Positions 1-12,990 of a stretch of DNA of 64,000 nucleotides are shown here, one piece after another. The DNA is taken from positions 167,668,083 through 167,732,082 of the forward strand of contig NC_133390.1 in NCBI RefSeq assembly GCF_047511655.1, written 5' to 3'. The position numbers and the translations under genes are program-made. How positions within the stretch are numbered: position 1 is the first letter of the stretch; every line of letters starts with the position of its first letter. The DNA is from Castor canadensis (Eukaryota > Chordata > Mammalia > Rodentia > Castoridae). The notes under the pieces were generated by a model, which ran no database searches, was not told the origin of the DNA, and saw only the letters and a list, made by a program, of their open reading frames with translations.

Positions 1-1984
1 TAATGCTTCCCTGTCAGCATCTCCATTCTCTTTCTGGAACTTCCATTGGCTATTTACTAAACCTTCTATTTCTATTCTCCTTGCTTTTCTTCCTCTCATA
101 TTTTTCTCTTCTTCGTCTCTCTGCACTATGGTCTAGGTGAGTTCCTCAGGACTAGCTTCCAGTTCACTAATTTCCCTTTCAACTTCATCCAGTCTATACT
201 TTACCTAATGGAGTTTTATTTCAATAATCACTTATGTACAGGATTTCTATTTCATTGATTTTGTACATTCATCTGGTAATGTGCATTTTTCTGCTGACTT
301 ATAATCAATTCCTAGGGATCTTCATACCCTAAAAAGTCAATCTTATTGACTATTTCAAAACAAATTTCTTAAAAAGCCTAAACCCAATCAACAATAAGTA
401 CATGACAATAGCTTTCTTGTTTTGTGCTATTCTTTCCCCTGTGAATAAGAATTCTTCCATATGAATTTATTTTTAAGCTCTTCTTCAATCAGACAGCTAA
501 CCAAGTGTGATTCCATATAAAAAAAAAACAAGGCATTGCAAGTTATATATTGATGGAGTAAGGAAATGAGCATGGACTTAGTGTGTGCCTTATTTTTACA
601 TAGGAAATGAAGGCAGTGACATCTCGCTCTTGTTTCTGCATAAGTCACTGTAATAGCCATGAACTTGGCTTTTATTCCTGATTTTCATATCACCTCCTGG
701 GATTGAGGGGCCAGAAGCACTCTGACTGCATTCCTAATGACTCGTGAGCTACTCATTTCCTATCCTTCCCTCGGATACTTCTGTAGACCTTGGAGTTTGG
801 AGTTGTCCAAGTGTCTGCTTCAGAAGAACAGCTGTTCTGAAGTACACAGTCTTAGAGTTTCTGAGTTCCCTGTCACTGAGTAGTTGGTAAAGCCTCCTGA
901 ACTCTGTTTTATAACTCTTGAGAAAGCATTGTATTTGATTAGTGATCAGTGTGCATAGAAAATAGAATGGGACCTGATATCTACCATCTATAACCTTATA
1001 ATTGATTCTCATCTAAAAATCATGGGAAATCATAGGCTGTTTATACTGAAATGTCCATCAGAAGAGATTTAGGCCAACCTATTTCACTGAGGAGAAAATA
1101 GAGTTCCCAAAGAGATGGGACCCATTCAAAGTCACACAGTAAATTAGTCACCACATGAGAGATTAGGTTTCTCTGAATCTGGTCACTCCCAAGTAACCCC
1201 AGAAACCTGCTCATTTGGCCACACCCCTCCTAACCTGTGTTGGATCCCAGGTTCTTACTCCATCTTCTCTATCCGCCATCTCTTCTTATATCCATTAGTC
1301 TTGAGACATTTGTCCATTCAATCACTCAAATAAAATTCATTGGATGCTTACAATAAATCACACACACACACACACACACACACAGGAAATCATAGAATGA
1401 TAGGAATTCTGCCAGCTAAGAATTGTTTATCTCAAAAGACCTTACTCAGCCCAGTTAATCATCAAGGCAATCTATTCCAGGATTCTAGCGCCTTTGTCAC
1501 TGAATCACTTTGTGACGTTGGTCAGGACATCGCAGCTCTCTGAGCCTTAATTGCCCTATCAATACAATGAGAGGAGAAGGTGGTGAAGGTATCATCTACA
1601 ACTGATGCTGCTGAGACTCAAGATCCCAAATATAGACTGCAACACCCTACCACTGCTGGTAGACTCTCCTGCTCTTAAAGGCATGACTTGGCTATATTCA
1701 CAGGCTGATCTCCTAGGGTGGGAAGACGGGGGACAGAGGGAAGAATGGTGCCTTTTCCTTCTTTTGTAAGCCACTGTATCTTAGATCTTCTTACTCCTGC
1801 CTCTAATATTCTGTCCCTCAAGGCCATGCCTCTGTCTCACCAAATAACAACTGCTTTGACATCCACTGGTGTTGGGAGAAGGGACTGTAGGAAGTTGCTG
1901 ACTCCCTTTCTGTGACAGATAAACCTCCTTTTGTCTCATTTTGCCTATCTCTTTGCCTATTGATTTGTATGTCTCCACACTAGA
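1..1984. other. Gene-free stretch, left edge
   Basis: No exon recognised. 1-380 resembles 10840-11230 in wording (CATTCTCTTTCTGGAACTTC) and may be LINE-derived. MIR-like pieces around 1040-1190 (minus) and 1470-1600 (plus). Otherwise unique-looking AT-rich sequence. Confidence 0.5.
1359..1384. repeat. (CA)n microsatellite
   Basis: 13 uninterrupted CA dinucleotides. Confidence 0.95.
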
Positions 1985-2512
1985 CTATGATTATTTTGGA
2001 TGGAAAATTTGTGTACATTTTTAAATCTTGATTTTACCTCATTTTCTTTTATGAATTACATTTATTTCAATTTTTAAGCAAACCACCTTTCCCCAAGGAC
2101 AATCCTCTGTATTTTCTTTAAATATTTTTAAAGTGATGTTTTCCACATTTAAATCATTAATCCATCTGGAATTTATTTTTTTTTAAAGATTTAAAGTAGA
2201 GACTTTGCTTCTTTTTTGTTCCAATATGGGACACCATTGTTCCCTATCTCATTGACCCCTATTGATTTATAAAACCACATTCATTTTGCACCAAATTTTC
2301 ATATATGGATGAATGTGTTTCTGTCCTCTACCAGGTTTTCTTACTCAGTTTGTACATTCTCAAACCAATGTTATTCTATCAGTTTACATGCCAACTTTAT
2401 ACATCTTGGTGATTTGTAAGTCTCTTATGTTTTACTTAGTCAATACTGTCTTGGCTTTTACCCTACCATATAAATTTTAGAACCAAGTTGTTAAGGGCCT
2501 TTAAAACTCTTT

Positions 2513-2602
2513 TGGGTGCTGGTGGACTGGCTCAAGTGGTAAGAACACCTGCCTAGCAAGTGTGAGACCCTGAGTTCAAGCCCCAATGCTGCCAAAAAAA
2601 AA
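2513..2602 (+). mobile_element. tRNA-derived ID-like SINE
   Basis: TGGACTGGCTCAAGTGGTAA (A-box-like), CCTGAGTTCAAGCCCC (B-box), A-tail. Nested in the old L1. Confidence 0.85.
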
Positions 2603-3238
2603 TCTTTTTGGAATTTTTATAACAGTTGGATCAATATTATGAATTACTGTGGAGAAACAAAATATTTACTATAGTTAGCCTTCCCAGGTATAAAAATGAG
2701 TATCATTATTATTTATTTAATGCCTCTTCTAGTCATTTAATAAAATTTTATTTTCATTATATAATTCTCACAAACTTTTTCTTGGTTTATTCTGTAGTTA
2801 TAAATTTCTTGGCTTTGTAAATAAGATGCTTTTCTCTTTTAGCTTCTTTGTTTCTAGCATGTAAACATACAATTAATTTTTGTGTATTGACTTTTGTGAC
2901 AGGAAACAAAGTGTTTTCTCATTAATTTCAATAGTTTATGCATTGGTTCTCTTAAATTTCATCTAAAGACAAATATATTATCTGTAAACATTGGCAATTT
3001 TAGTTCTTCCTTTCTGGTTTTTATACATCTTTATTTTTATCCCAAATCTCATTGCCTTTGCCTAAGGATCACAAATATGATATTGAATATGAGTATTAAT
3101 GGAGATTGCCCCTGAGCCTGTCTTTAAGGATGCTGCTGGTAAAGCTTTATCACCAAGTATAATATTTGCTGTATTTAGTTGGTACATACTCTATATTAGG
3201 TAAATAATGCTCACTTTTGTTTCTAGTATAAGGTATGA

Positions 3239-3425
3239 TTTTTTTTCAGTACTAGGGCTTGAACTCAGGGCTTACATCTTGAGCCATTCCACCAGCCCTT
3301 TTTTGTGATGGGTTTTTTCAAGATAGGGTCTCACAAACTATTGCCTGGGCTGGCCTCGAACCACAATCCTCTTGATTTCTGCATCCTGAGTAGCTAGGAT
3401 TATAGGCATAAGGAGCTGGTGCCTG
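3239..3425 (-). mobile_element. Dimeric B1/ID-type SINE
   Basis: Reverse of the family: T-rich start, GCTTGAACTCAGGGCTTAC (B-box complement), then the B1-like half ending GAGTAGCTAGGATTATAGGC. Confidence 0.85.
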
Positions 3426-3663
3426 ACATAGGGTATGCTTTTATTATGTACAAACATAAAACAATACATTGTGCATTTATTCATCTATTTAAAGGTTCAT
3501 CTGGGTCTTCTTTAAACTTAATTTTTTTAATCACATTGATAGACTTTTTTGTGCTTGAACTATCCTTGCATTCCTTGGATATACCCAATTTATTTATGAG
3601 GAGTTGTTTTCTTTTTTGCATACTGAGGAATTCAACATCTTAACATTTACTATATTCATTACC

Positions 3664-3848
3664 TTTTTTTGTTGATGGGACTGGGGTTTGAACTCAGGGC
3701 TTCTATCACTTGAGCCATTTTGCTCTGGTTATTTTGGAGATGGGGGTCTCAAGAACTATTTGCCTGGGATGGCCTTGAACCATGATCCTCCTGGTCTCAG
3801 GCTTCCAAGTAGCTAAGATTACAGGCATGAGCCACTGGCACCTGTCAC
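3664..3848 (-). mobile_element. Dimeric B1/ID-type SINE
   Basis: Second minus-strand copy with the same two halves as the preceding one. Confidence 0.85.
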
Positions 3849-4578
3849 TTTTAAGCAAATCCAAATACACAGAAAAAATGGAAGACTGGTACAAAGAATT
3901 GCCATATTCCCATAATGAGATTCACTAAATAATATTTTTCCACATTTATTTTGTCATTCTCTTTCTTCCTTATGAGTGAGAAAACAGAATTTTTGTTCTG
4001 AACATCCACAAATACTTCTTTTGTATTCCCTATGTATAAAGATGTTCTTTTACATAACCACAGCACAGTTACCAATTTCAGGGAATTTGACATTGATAGT
4101 ACCTAATGTCTTCATGTGCATTTTACCATATCTTCCCAAGAAAAGAATTCTATAGTTCAAACTCTTGACTATAATAGAAAACATATGATATCCAAAATAA
4201 ACAGCACAGTTTCCATCAGTGCTTTATAATTTTTTAGTATCCAAAATAGTTTAGGATAGAAATTATCTCTTTCTAGTAAGTATGAAGGGTTTTTTTTAAA
4301 TAAAAGGAATACATTTCATAACATTTCCATTTTTAAAGGGAGATACTGATTTACCAAATGAAAACACCTTAATCTGTTTACTTTTAAAAATTTTTATTAT
4401 CATATTATTATTATACTGGGGGTACATTGTGACATTTACAAAATTCTTACAATATATCTTAGTAACCTATTTATTTTTATAAAGGGAGAAATTTAATTAC
4501 CATTTCATATTATTTAATAATTTGAGCTATATTTGAGTTTTTAATTTCTTCTTGAATCCATACAGGGCAAAAAGAGAG

Positions 4579-5634
4579 TGGTACAGGATGTTTTAAGCCC
4601 CAGGTCCAAAATCCTGAGTTTTGTATGTCAGGTCCAATCACTCACCCTAACACACAGAGACATGGTGAAGGGCAGAGAAACAGGTTTATTGTATAGCACA
4701 GGTACACCACAGGAAGACAGCACTTCAGTCCATCCTCAGCTGTGTTCCCCAAACTGGTATTTGCCTTCATTTAAATAGGAGAAAGAATTGAGGACAGAGG
4801 GTAAGAGGTATGCATAGTTAGACAATTCCAGTCATGAGTTGTGTTCCCATAGGTGTGTTCCCATGGGTTGTATGCCACATAGGTAGCAAGTGGCAGTCAC
4901 AGGTGGTCTGATGGCTCACTGTCTCAGAATTGTTCAGGTGGGCTTTGTTACAATAAGAGTCATTGACACCTGATAGGTGTCCCAGTCCTTCCTGGATTCC
5001 AAGACGGCTGCAAAATGACTGCAGGAGAGAATGGTTTGGAGTGAAAGACACAAATACATAATGGAGCCTGCGATGCCTAGCTTTTATCATGCCTTCAGTT
5101 AACTTGTGGGCCCAAGTAAGGAGCCAGTGTTTCTCAGCAAAGACAGCTTTTAACCACCTGTTACATTCACCCTCCATGCTGGAACATTCCTCAATCTTGA
5201 GTAAAATTAGGGTGTCAGCCAATCTGGCATTGTATGTTTCTCGGCCAGTGATAAAATAGTATATGAGAGACAAGTAGCTGAAGTATATAAGTCAAAAGAA
5301 CCTATTGTTTAAGCCTAAAACAAGAAGTTCCTTATAAAGCAGAATAAAGAGGGAATATGCACCAGAAGGCCTCCAATGAATTAAATTGTGTAGGGGATCA
5401 TCTTTCAAGAAACTCCATAAGCATGAACTATTGAAAATATGGCTGCCCCAGTAGAAACAGTTATTTTGTCTTTATTTAAATAGAAGGCTTTGGCCAAAAA
5501 TATGAATTTGCCTTCCATCACAGGTATGTTAGGTAACCACTCTTATGAACTTTTCCTTTAAAACCTCTTAGCTTTGGTTACTTTTGGAAGGGTTAGCACA
5601 AGTGACTCCATTTGGATTCTGACAACTTCCTCCT
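4579..5634 (-). mobile_element. ERV LTR, minus orientation, with decayed internal end beside it
   Basis: On the minus strand a purine-rich stretch (5650-5635) of polypurine-tract type precedes TGTCAG at 5634, and the element closes in CA at 4580-4579. Inside are an ATTTAAAT TATA-like box (4769-4778) and AATAAA (4690-4685) in the right order for U3-R-U5. A 151-residue reading frame within it (5273-4818) looks like chance sequence. Upstream (5651 to about 5950) has stop-riddled sequence that could be an env C-terminal remnant. It shares blocks with the LTR at 24905-25618. Confidence 0.65.
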
Positions 5635-5650
5635 TTTTCTGAGCTGTCTT

Positions 5651-7136
5651 TCTCCAAACAGTTGTTCTTTGAATCGTTTTCCTTGAAGATAGCTGTCAAT
5701 TCACCACTCTAGCCCCTAAAGCCAGGATGAGCTTTTTCTTGAATGGTTTAATTTGATCCCATATCAGAACGGAAGTAACAGGTCAGATGGGAGTCAGTGC
5801 CAATAAGACCCCTTGGGCCAATTTTAAGTAACTAAGAGGTTTAGAAGGATTAGCTCTTAGGCTGGGTTTATCTGAAGTTCATTCTTAAGTCTAATTTTGT
5901 TTGTCCTATAGGTGATATTCTAGCATCTCAAAAATGTTGCTCAGGTTATTATTATTAGAAGTTGTACTTGTGCAGAACGTCAACAGTTACAAAGTTTTAC
6001 AAGGAAAGTACAAACAAAACCAACAAATGTAAATGTGTAAAAAGTTAACTCATTTAACAGATAAGTACTTAGTAGAGTTATTTTCCATGAGTTTGTTTGC
6101 AAATGCTCTGAAAGAATCAAACTCTAGGTGACAAAATAAACTTAGAATAGCCATGGTTAAAATTTTGAAAAATTAGTGTAGCAATTAACAAAAAAACGAA
6201 ACTTTAAAAGCAAAATATTCTTAAGACATAGAGAATTAGGTGTTAGTTTTACATCAGTATATTAAATTTTGACCTTGGAAATTTTTTAAAGTAAATTTTA
6301 AATTATAGCCAATATCATCATACATAAGATTTTATAAGTTTTCTTAATACCTACTCATATGTAACTTTTTCTGAGCCTTCTGGTTTTTGTCCTATCCTTT
6401 TTTTTTTCATTTTTAGGACAAGTCTTACTTTAAAAAATCCTTTTTATCTAAAAGCATTTTTTAGCCGAGCACCGAGCACGGTGGCTCACCCCTGTAATCC
6501 TAGCTACTTGGGAGGCTGAGATCAGGAGAATCATGGTTCAAGGTCAGCCTAAAGCAGTTCATTTCAGACCGTTGTCACAATTCCTAATAAATGAAATCAA
6601 GGAAGATCACACTTATGTGTGTAGTACTATAATTTCTGAACAGTGCCCAAAAGAAATGCTAACCCTGATAGATGATAGCAACATTTCCAAATGGAGGTAG
6701 AATGAGCACTGGTTCAGGGATAACCTGAACCTTAAAGTCCTTAATCCTTACCACCACTCAAGAAAGGAATTATTATTAACCCCATTTTACATATATGGAA
6801 ACTGAGGCTCAGAAAGATGAAGTTGCCTGCTTAGGAATTCAGAGAAGTAACTCACAAACTATGATTCAGTGTATAACCTGTCTGACTCAAAGCCCCTCCC
6901 TATACTGAGAGAAGAGGGTCACAAATCCCATTACCTCTCACCTGTCTCTCTCTCCCATCATCCCCACGTGACAGACTATGTGCAGTAGAATTACATTAGG
7001 CATGAACTTAATTTCAGATTAGTAAAGAGGATGTGAAAAAAGATCGTTCACTATAAAAAGGAAGGTGCTCATAGAGTTGAAACCCACCTATCTAGATAAA
7101 CTCTAGAGGGACTCTAACTGAGACATTATAGACAGA
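5651..7136. other. Gene-free stretch between LTRs
   Basis: 5651 to about 5950 could be degenerate ERV interior next to the minus-strand LTR. The rest is AT-rich with a partial SINE at 6464. No gene seen. Confidence 0.4.
6464..6562 (+). mobile_element. B1-like left half of dimeric SINE
   Basis: GAGCACGGTGGCTCACCCCT, then GTAATCCTAGCTACTTGGGAG; truncated before the ID half. Confidence 0.75.
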
Positions 7137-7875
7137 TGAGGTGGCAGAGAAATTAAAAATAATTTTAAAATATTTAAAAGTCCAGACTCAGGAATTAAAA
7201 CATAACCAGGAATTAAAGTGAAACTGAAAAATCAGAGCAGCAAGCTTTCCTTCCATAACCCTCTCTTTTAGATGTTAAGTTACAAGAATAAGGAAACATA
7301 TGTATCTGCTTTCTCCTTTTAGATTTTAAGAAGCTGAACAACTTTTTAAATGGGTAAGAGACAGAAAATCAAACGGTCTATCTGGCAAGTGGAAGTCCTA
7401 AAACCCAAGCCTGTTATCCCTGGGTTTTAGGTAAACCTAGATCCCTTATCTCCATGTTTTTGAATAATAAGTAGGATCCATCTTGCCCATGCTTAAGACC
7501 CACCCTAAAACTCTTATCTCAATGCTTAGAAACTTAGCAAAATGATTTTGTCAGGTAATGTGATTACACCAAGTAATGTGATTAGGTGTCTAGGTCAGAA
7601 TTCAAGAAATACCTGGGAAAGAACCACCATTTTGAGAGTTCTTCACTCCCATCTCCTGCATGGGAAGCAGACATTTCCCTTTCCCTTTCCTATTTCTCCC
7701 TACTTTACACTGTTTTACTAAAAGAAAGTCCTTGATAAACTTCTACCTTGTGAGACTCTCCTTTTATGAAACCCCTCAAAATGCTTTACACCACAGATCT
7801 CAAGTTCCCGTGACTTGCACGGAAACTGGGAAGGTGAGGGACTCCCCTCATCCTTCTCTTTTCTCTGGTAACATG
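7137..7875 (+). mobile_element. LTR-like element copy A
   Basis: Clearly homologous and collinear with 12331-12990. Shared blocks include CAGAGAAATTAAAAATAA, the GACAGAAAAT region, CCCTACTTTACACTGTTTTA and CTTGTGAGACT. Boundaries estimated from where similarity ends. Confidence 0.55.
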
Positions 7876-9289
7876 AGTATAAAACAAGTTTGGGCTTGAC
7901 TCATTGCATCAATCCCCTACCCATTCCCAACCCAGAGATCCCAGAAAAACTGGGGAGTCCCAACAAAGTATCATTTGTCCATTTTCTCACTTCTCAAAAG
8001 CCAATAGTTTGGAGACAAGAGTTGGGGGGAAAGAAAATCAGTTTATTCAAGAGCCATCACCCTGAAATACACAAGGTTTTGTTTTCAAAGCAAAGACCAT
8101 CTTAGGGAGCTCAGATATATGAAAGGGCTTTTATTGGGAGAAAAGGAAGCTTGGGGACAATAGGAAAGAAGACTACATGTTGAGCAGGGTCTTCCATCAT
8201 CCAGGGTATGTGCTTTCTTTTCATTTCTGCTGGAACATCCTTGAGATAACAGTCAACTTTTGTCTCCTAGGCCAGTCCTTATAATTCTTAGAAAAACACC
8301 TTATTTGCCTACAAGTTAAACATTATTGCACTTTTCATCAAAGAACAATATTAGCAAATATTTGGCCTGTGCTTTGATGTTTTCTGAAGACCATCAGATT
8401 TCCTAGGTTCTTTAGGAAAATTACTAATTATGGGGAGATCTTAGATCCTTTGTTTATTTAGTTCCTTTTCCTGCAATATTTGGCACCAGCAGTTAATGTC
8501 TTTGTCATTCAAAAGCAGTTTTCTTTAGAATGTGCAATCATAGACAAAGGGAAAAAAGAACAGCAAATGACTTTATAGGGGGCAATTTGCAAAGTAGAGC
8601 CAATCTAAAATAGAATTGTATAAGGTTACAATCATGTGACCATTATTGCTTTATAAAATCGTTATTGAAATGAAAAGCTGGAACCATGGCAGAATCCATG
8701 TCAATTCACTCAACATCCATTTCAACCACTTTTCGGGGTAACTTTCTACAGTACAGACTCTACAACATTAAAAGCTTCATATTCTTGATCCCCTGAAGCT
8801 ACAGGAGCAGTGATTTAGGATGTACCACTCAGATACAACTCTCAAAGTGTTGAATCAAGACATTTAGGAGGAAAACAGAATGCAAACAGTGAATCTGCTG
8901 GTACATACCATGGCAGAGATACCATGGTTCTCTAGCCAATAGCTTCCTGAGTTATTGGCAAGGCAATGTGACTTAGGGGTGGAGGAGGGTGGATTTCCAA
9001 CATCAATTTCCTCCTCCATCCCTTTGAGTAATTTTGTAGGATAACTAAACCTAATAATAAATTACCTTTTGTTTAAACTAACTACAGTGGTTCCTGGTTT
9101 TGTAACTGGTCCTTTACCAATACAGAAGATAATAGAGGTGCAAGGGATTGCCTAAAGTCAATCAACCAGTTGATAGCAGAGCTGATATCCAAAACCAAGA
9201 CTCTTTAGCATGTGGCCTAAACACCCCACTCTAAGGATCCTGATCAGAGGGAACAAGTTAAAAGAAATTCTTGGTGAGATCCTATCAGC

Positions 9290-9432
9290 TCCTGTTTTTG
9301 TTTGTTTGTTTGTTTTTGCAGTACTGGGGCTTGAACTCAAGGGTCTCACTTTGAGCCACTCCACCAGCCCTATTTTTGTGGAAATTTTTTCAAGATAAGG
9401 TCTCATGAACTATTTGTCTGGGCTGGTTTTAC
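9290..9432 (-). mobile_element. Dimeric SINE, truncated
   Basis: (TTTG)n-rich tail then the ID half reversed (GGGGCTTGAACTCAAGGG) and part of the linker. Confidence 0.8.
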
Positions 9433-9879
9433 ATGAGCCTCCAGTGCCCATCCTGGGCTTCTGTTTTATTTGCCTTCTCTTTGCCCTAGTAATGAAGGAT
9501 GTCTACCTTAGGTTTATTACCATGGTACTTGATACCCAACACTGCAGCACTGACCAACAGTCATTTGTCAGTCACATATGCTCACAGCCTGGGGGTGAGG
9601 AGGACACCAGTGCCAGGCAGAGCCACACAAAGGTTGCACTCAACAATAGAGTGAACAATCAGGGGCCACAGGAGGCAGGATTTACAGTGTCAGGGAGGTG
9701 GGTGTTCGTTCTCTGGTTCCCAGAGGAGGGTATGATTAGCTTGCTTGAATAATTCTGTCAAATTCTCTTCACTACTCATGGATAAGCAGAAATTGGGCCT
9801 TATTCCTTGTTAAAGAGGTTGCTTAGCTAGGGGACTTTATCCTTGGGAACATAGTGGGGAGAGGAACTTGAAACTTGGA

Positions 9880-10245
9880 ATATTATAGGTCCCTTTGATT
9901 TTATCAGGTGTCAGGTATTGTTGTTGGCAATAATGGCGCCGATAGGCTTCGGTTCTTACTGCACCCTTAAGCTTCCGTTTCCCAAGGTCACAGTCCTGCC
10001 TCAAGTCTAGCTTGACTCCTCCTTCTGCCTCAACCTCCAATCGGCATGAGCCATAAGATCCTAACCAATCAGATCATGCTGAGTCTCACTGAGGGGTATT
10101 TAAGCCCCTGCCCTTCCTGCTTCTCTCTCTCCGCTCTCTTGGCTCTCTCCCTCTCCCACCTGGCAATAAAGAATCTCTTGGCCAGGTCACTCCTCTCCAC
10201 GTGGTCACTTTGGGACCAACATTTCCAACATGTGTAATGTTGAAT
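9880..10245 (+). mobile_element. Solo ERV LTR, plus orientation
   Basis: CCAATCAG-type motif, TATTTAA (10097-10103), a pyrimidine-rich R region and AATAAA (10165-10170) in LTR order. Edges approximate. Confidence 0.5.
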
Positions 10246-12330
10246 CTTAATTTTAGATCTTGAACCATAGCACACTGAGCAAAATTGTTGAAGTAATGGA
10301 AGAAAGTATTGAAGATAGAAATATCAAGCAGATGCTTCCCCAAGGGAAAACAAGCAGGTGGCTTATCAATGGCCAGGGCGCCAGAGATGGTAGTCGTGAG
10401 TTGAGTGAGGTCAGACTTTCCTGAATCATTCACAATGGGAATGGAATACATGCCTTCCCTTACATGACTTTGCAGTACCAGAAGTTGTCTTAGCACTGGC
10501 TTTTCTTTTTTCAGTTGTTTGGGAGTTTGGCATCCTAAACTGACATCTGGCACTTCCAGGCCACATACAACAAAAGACCAAGAGGCCATACTCCATCCTT
10601 GTCACTGCTTTTGTCCCACCACTTCCTGATGGCGCAATATAGCCTAAGGATTGCCTTCAGAAAAAAATCAATCACCTTCTTGACCAATGTTGAATTCCCC
10701 TAGCAAGACAACCCAAAACTGCAGTCAGCTTCTGGTCTATTTGCTTCCAAGCAATGTCATGTTCTTGTAACCAAAGCCACATATCTTGTTCTATGGATGT
10801 TAATTTGTTCATTCTGCTCCACATTTATGTATGCTTTTGATTGAATCATTGACATCTTTCTTCCATTCTGGAAATTTTTCACCCATTACTTCATTAAATA
10901 TCCCCCTCTCACTGCCTTTTCTCTCTTTCTAGAACTCCAGTTGGAGTATTTGCATTCTCTTTTTTTTTCCATATCCATCTGTTCATCATTGGTACCCACC
11001 TGCTTTTATTTTATAACTTTTTATTCTCTTTTTATGGCTGTTGTTCCTTCTATCCCCATAAGGGTCTTAAAATTCTTATTGCAAAGTGATTTTTTCAAAT
11101 CAGGCTATTTGCATCATGTCTTGAGTGAACTCATCTCTTAATTGTTAAATTCGTTGGCTATTATTTTAAGGGGTTCTTAGTCAAAGTGTCTTTTAAAGGT
11201 CTGGAACTTTCAAAGACTAACCACAAAATTATTTTTCTCTCTATTGGCTTAAACATGAAATTAAATTCACAGAGTATACGCTAGTTATACCAAGTTATTC
11301 TCAGAGGCATAAATCTTACATGTTGCAACAAATAGAACATGAACTGGTTGCAAACTACCCAGGAGAAGTTTCTGCCTGAACAGACCTCATGCCAGCTGGC
11401 TGTTCAATGCTGCAGAGCAGGGGAGAATATGCAGTAGAACCTGCCTCAGGGGCTGTCGTGACATTAAAATAGGTTCCATCACAGTCACTCATTTGTGTAT
11501 CAAGAGAAATTAGGATCAAAGCACATCATATGAATGTATGGAAATGTCATAAGGAATCCTCTTTTTAAAACTAATAAAAAGAGAGAAATTAGGAAAGGGC
11601 ACAGAATATCTCCTCTTTTAAAAATAAAGTTATAAGCACAACTCTGTGTGCTCCCTCTCACCATTACTTCTCTCTCTCATGAGAGTAGGTATCTGTTTGA
11701 TCTGGGGAAAATAAAAATATATCTTCCCAACAGAGGACTGGATCCAATGTGATAATGATGGATTGTGTTTTGGATACAGACTTTAGGGTAACAGAAAAGC
11801 CTTTGGATTGGTCTCTAAGTGTCTTGACTTTGTAAAACTTCAGCTTCATATTTGTATTTACCCTAAATTAACCTTAGCTCAAGAAAATAGGCCCCCTTAA
11901 TTTGGTCAACTGCTTCCCTAGTCCTGTATTATTTTCATGCATACACTTTTCCATTTTTGTTTGCAAACTTACCTAGAATTCAAAGTTTTATTTCCCTTCT
12001 CTGAACCCACCCTCCCTGGTACATCTCTGGTTTTATGGTCACCTCCTTCCTCCAGTCCCCAAGTGCCCTCCAGACTGGAACCAGGTTTTCTATTAGTAAT
12101 TCACAGTCATCCTGACCATATAGTTCTAAATCCTAAAACCATAGGATGTTAGCAGTATGAGGGAGTGTCAAAGATCAGGTATGCTACACCAATCATTTCT
12201 CAGAGGAGGGAGACAGAGGTTCTGAAAGGGAGGGCCTTGCCTAAGTCACCCACCAGGTTACTACTACAATGTGCACTTCCTAGGACCTGTTTTGTTGTTT
12301 CACAATCCTCTTTGAAGCAGGATACATATA

Positions 12331-12990
12331 TGAGGCAACAGAGAAATTAAAAATAACAACTATTAAGAGGGAAAAACTCAAAAATTGAAACAGAACCAGA
12401 ATGTAAAAACCTTCTCTTTTTAGGTTACAAGAATAGGAAACCATAAAGAGGCTATCAGCATCTGTCTTCTCCTTTGAGATGTGAAGAAGCTGAAAACTCT
12501 TTGAGTAGAGAGACAGAAAATTAGAGGGCGTGTCTGGCAAATAGAAGTCCTTAAACTCACACCTATTGCCCTTGTGTTTACAGTAACCTAGACCACATCT
12601 CCATGTTTTAGAATAATAACAAGACCCATCTGGCCAAGGGTTTGGGTAACAGACCTACCTGAAACCCACTGTCTCTAGAAATTAGGGTGAATCGATGGCA
12701 TGACCTCATGTATTCCCTCAGCTCAGAAAAATAAAACCCACAGAAAAATCATTTTTTAGCTTAGTTCTCACCTCTGAATTATAAGCAAGAGGTGTTTTTC
12801 TCTCCCTTTCTCTAGCTCTCCCTACTTTATCCTGTTTTACTAAAATAAATCATTGTTAAACTTTCATCTTGTGAGACTGTCCTTTTTTGTGAAACCCTTC
12901 AAAATGCTTTTTGTTGTGGATATCAAGTTCCTGTGAGTTGTGTAGAAATTGGGAAGTCAAGGAAATTTTCTCTTCGTCTCTTATTGGGGA
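12331..12990 (+). mobile_element. LTR-like element copy B
   Basis: Direct-orientation relative of 7137-7875, start-to-start distance 5,194 bp. Contains AATAAA near 12844 within the conserved block. It could be the partner LTR of copy A or an independent insertion. Confidence 0.55.

Larger units (their letters stand above)
1985..3663 (-). mobile_element. Old LINE-1 ORF2 fragment, minus orientation
   Basis: Plus strand reads as antisense L1 ORF2: TTAATCCATCTGGAATTTAT, a CCAATATGGGACACCATTG-like block, and TTGCATTCCTTGGATATACC. Decayed, and interrupted by SINEs at about 2513-2600 and 3239-3425. Confidence 0.65.
7876..12330. other. Interval between LTR copies A and B
   Basis: Contains a truncated SINE (9290), a solo LTR (9880-10245) and sequence I cannot assign. 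A minus-strand open frame at 10589-10086 is discussed separately. No intact retroviral gene or host exon recognised. Confidence 0.45.

Noticed and set aside
4818-5273. 151-codon minus-strand frame
   Set aside because: Lies inside an ERV LTR and shows no recognisable protein domain.
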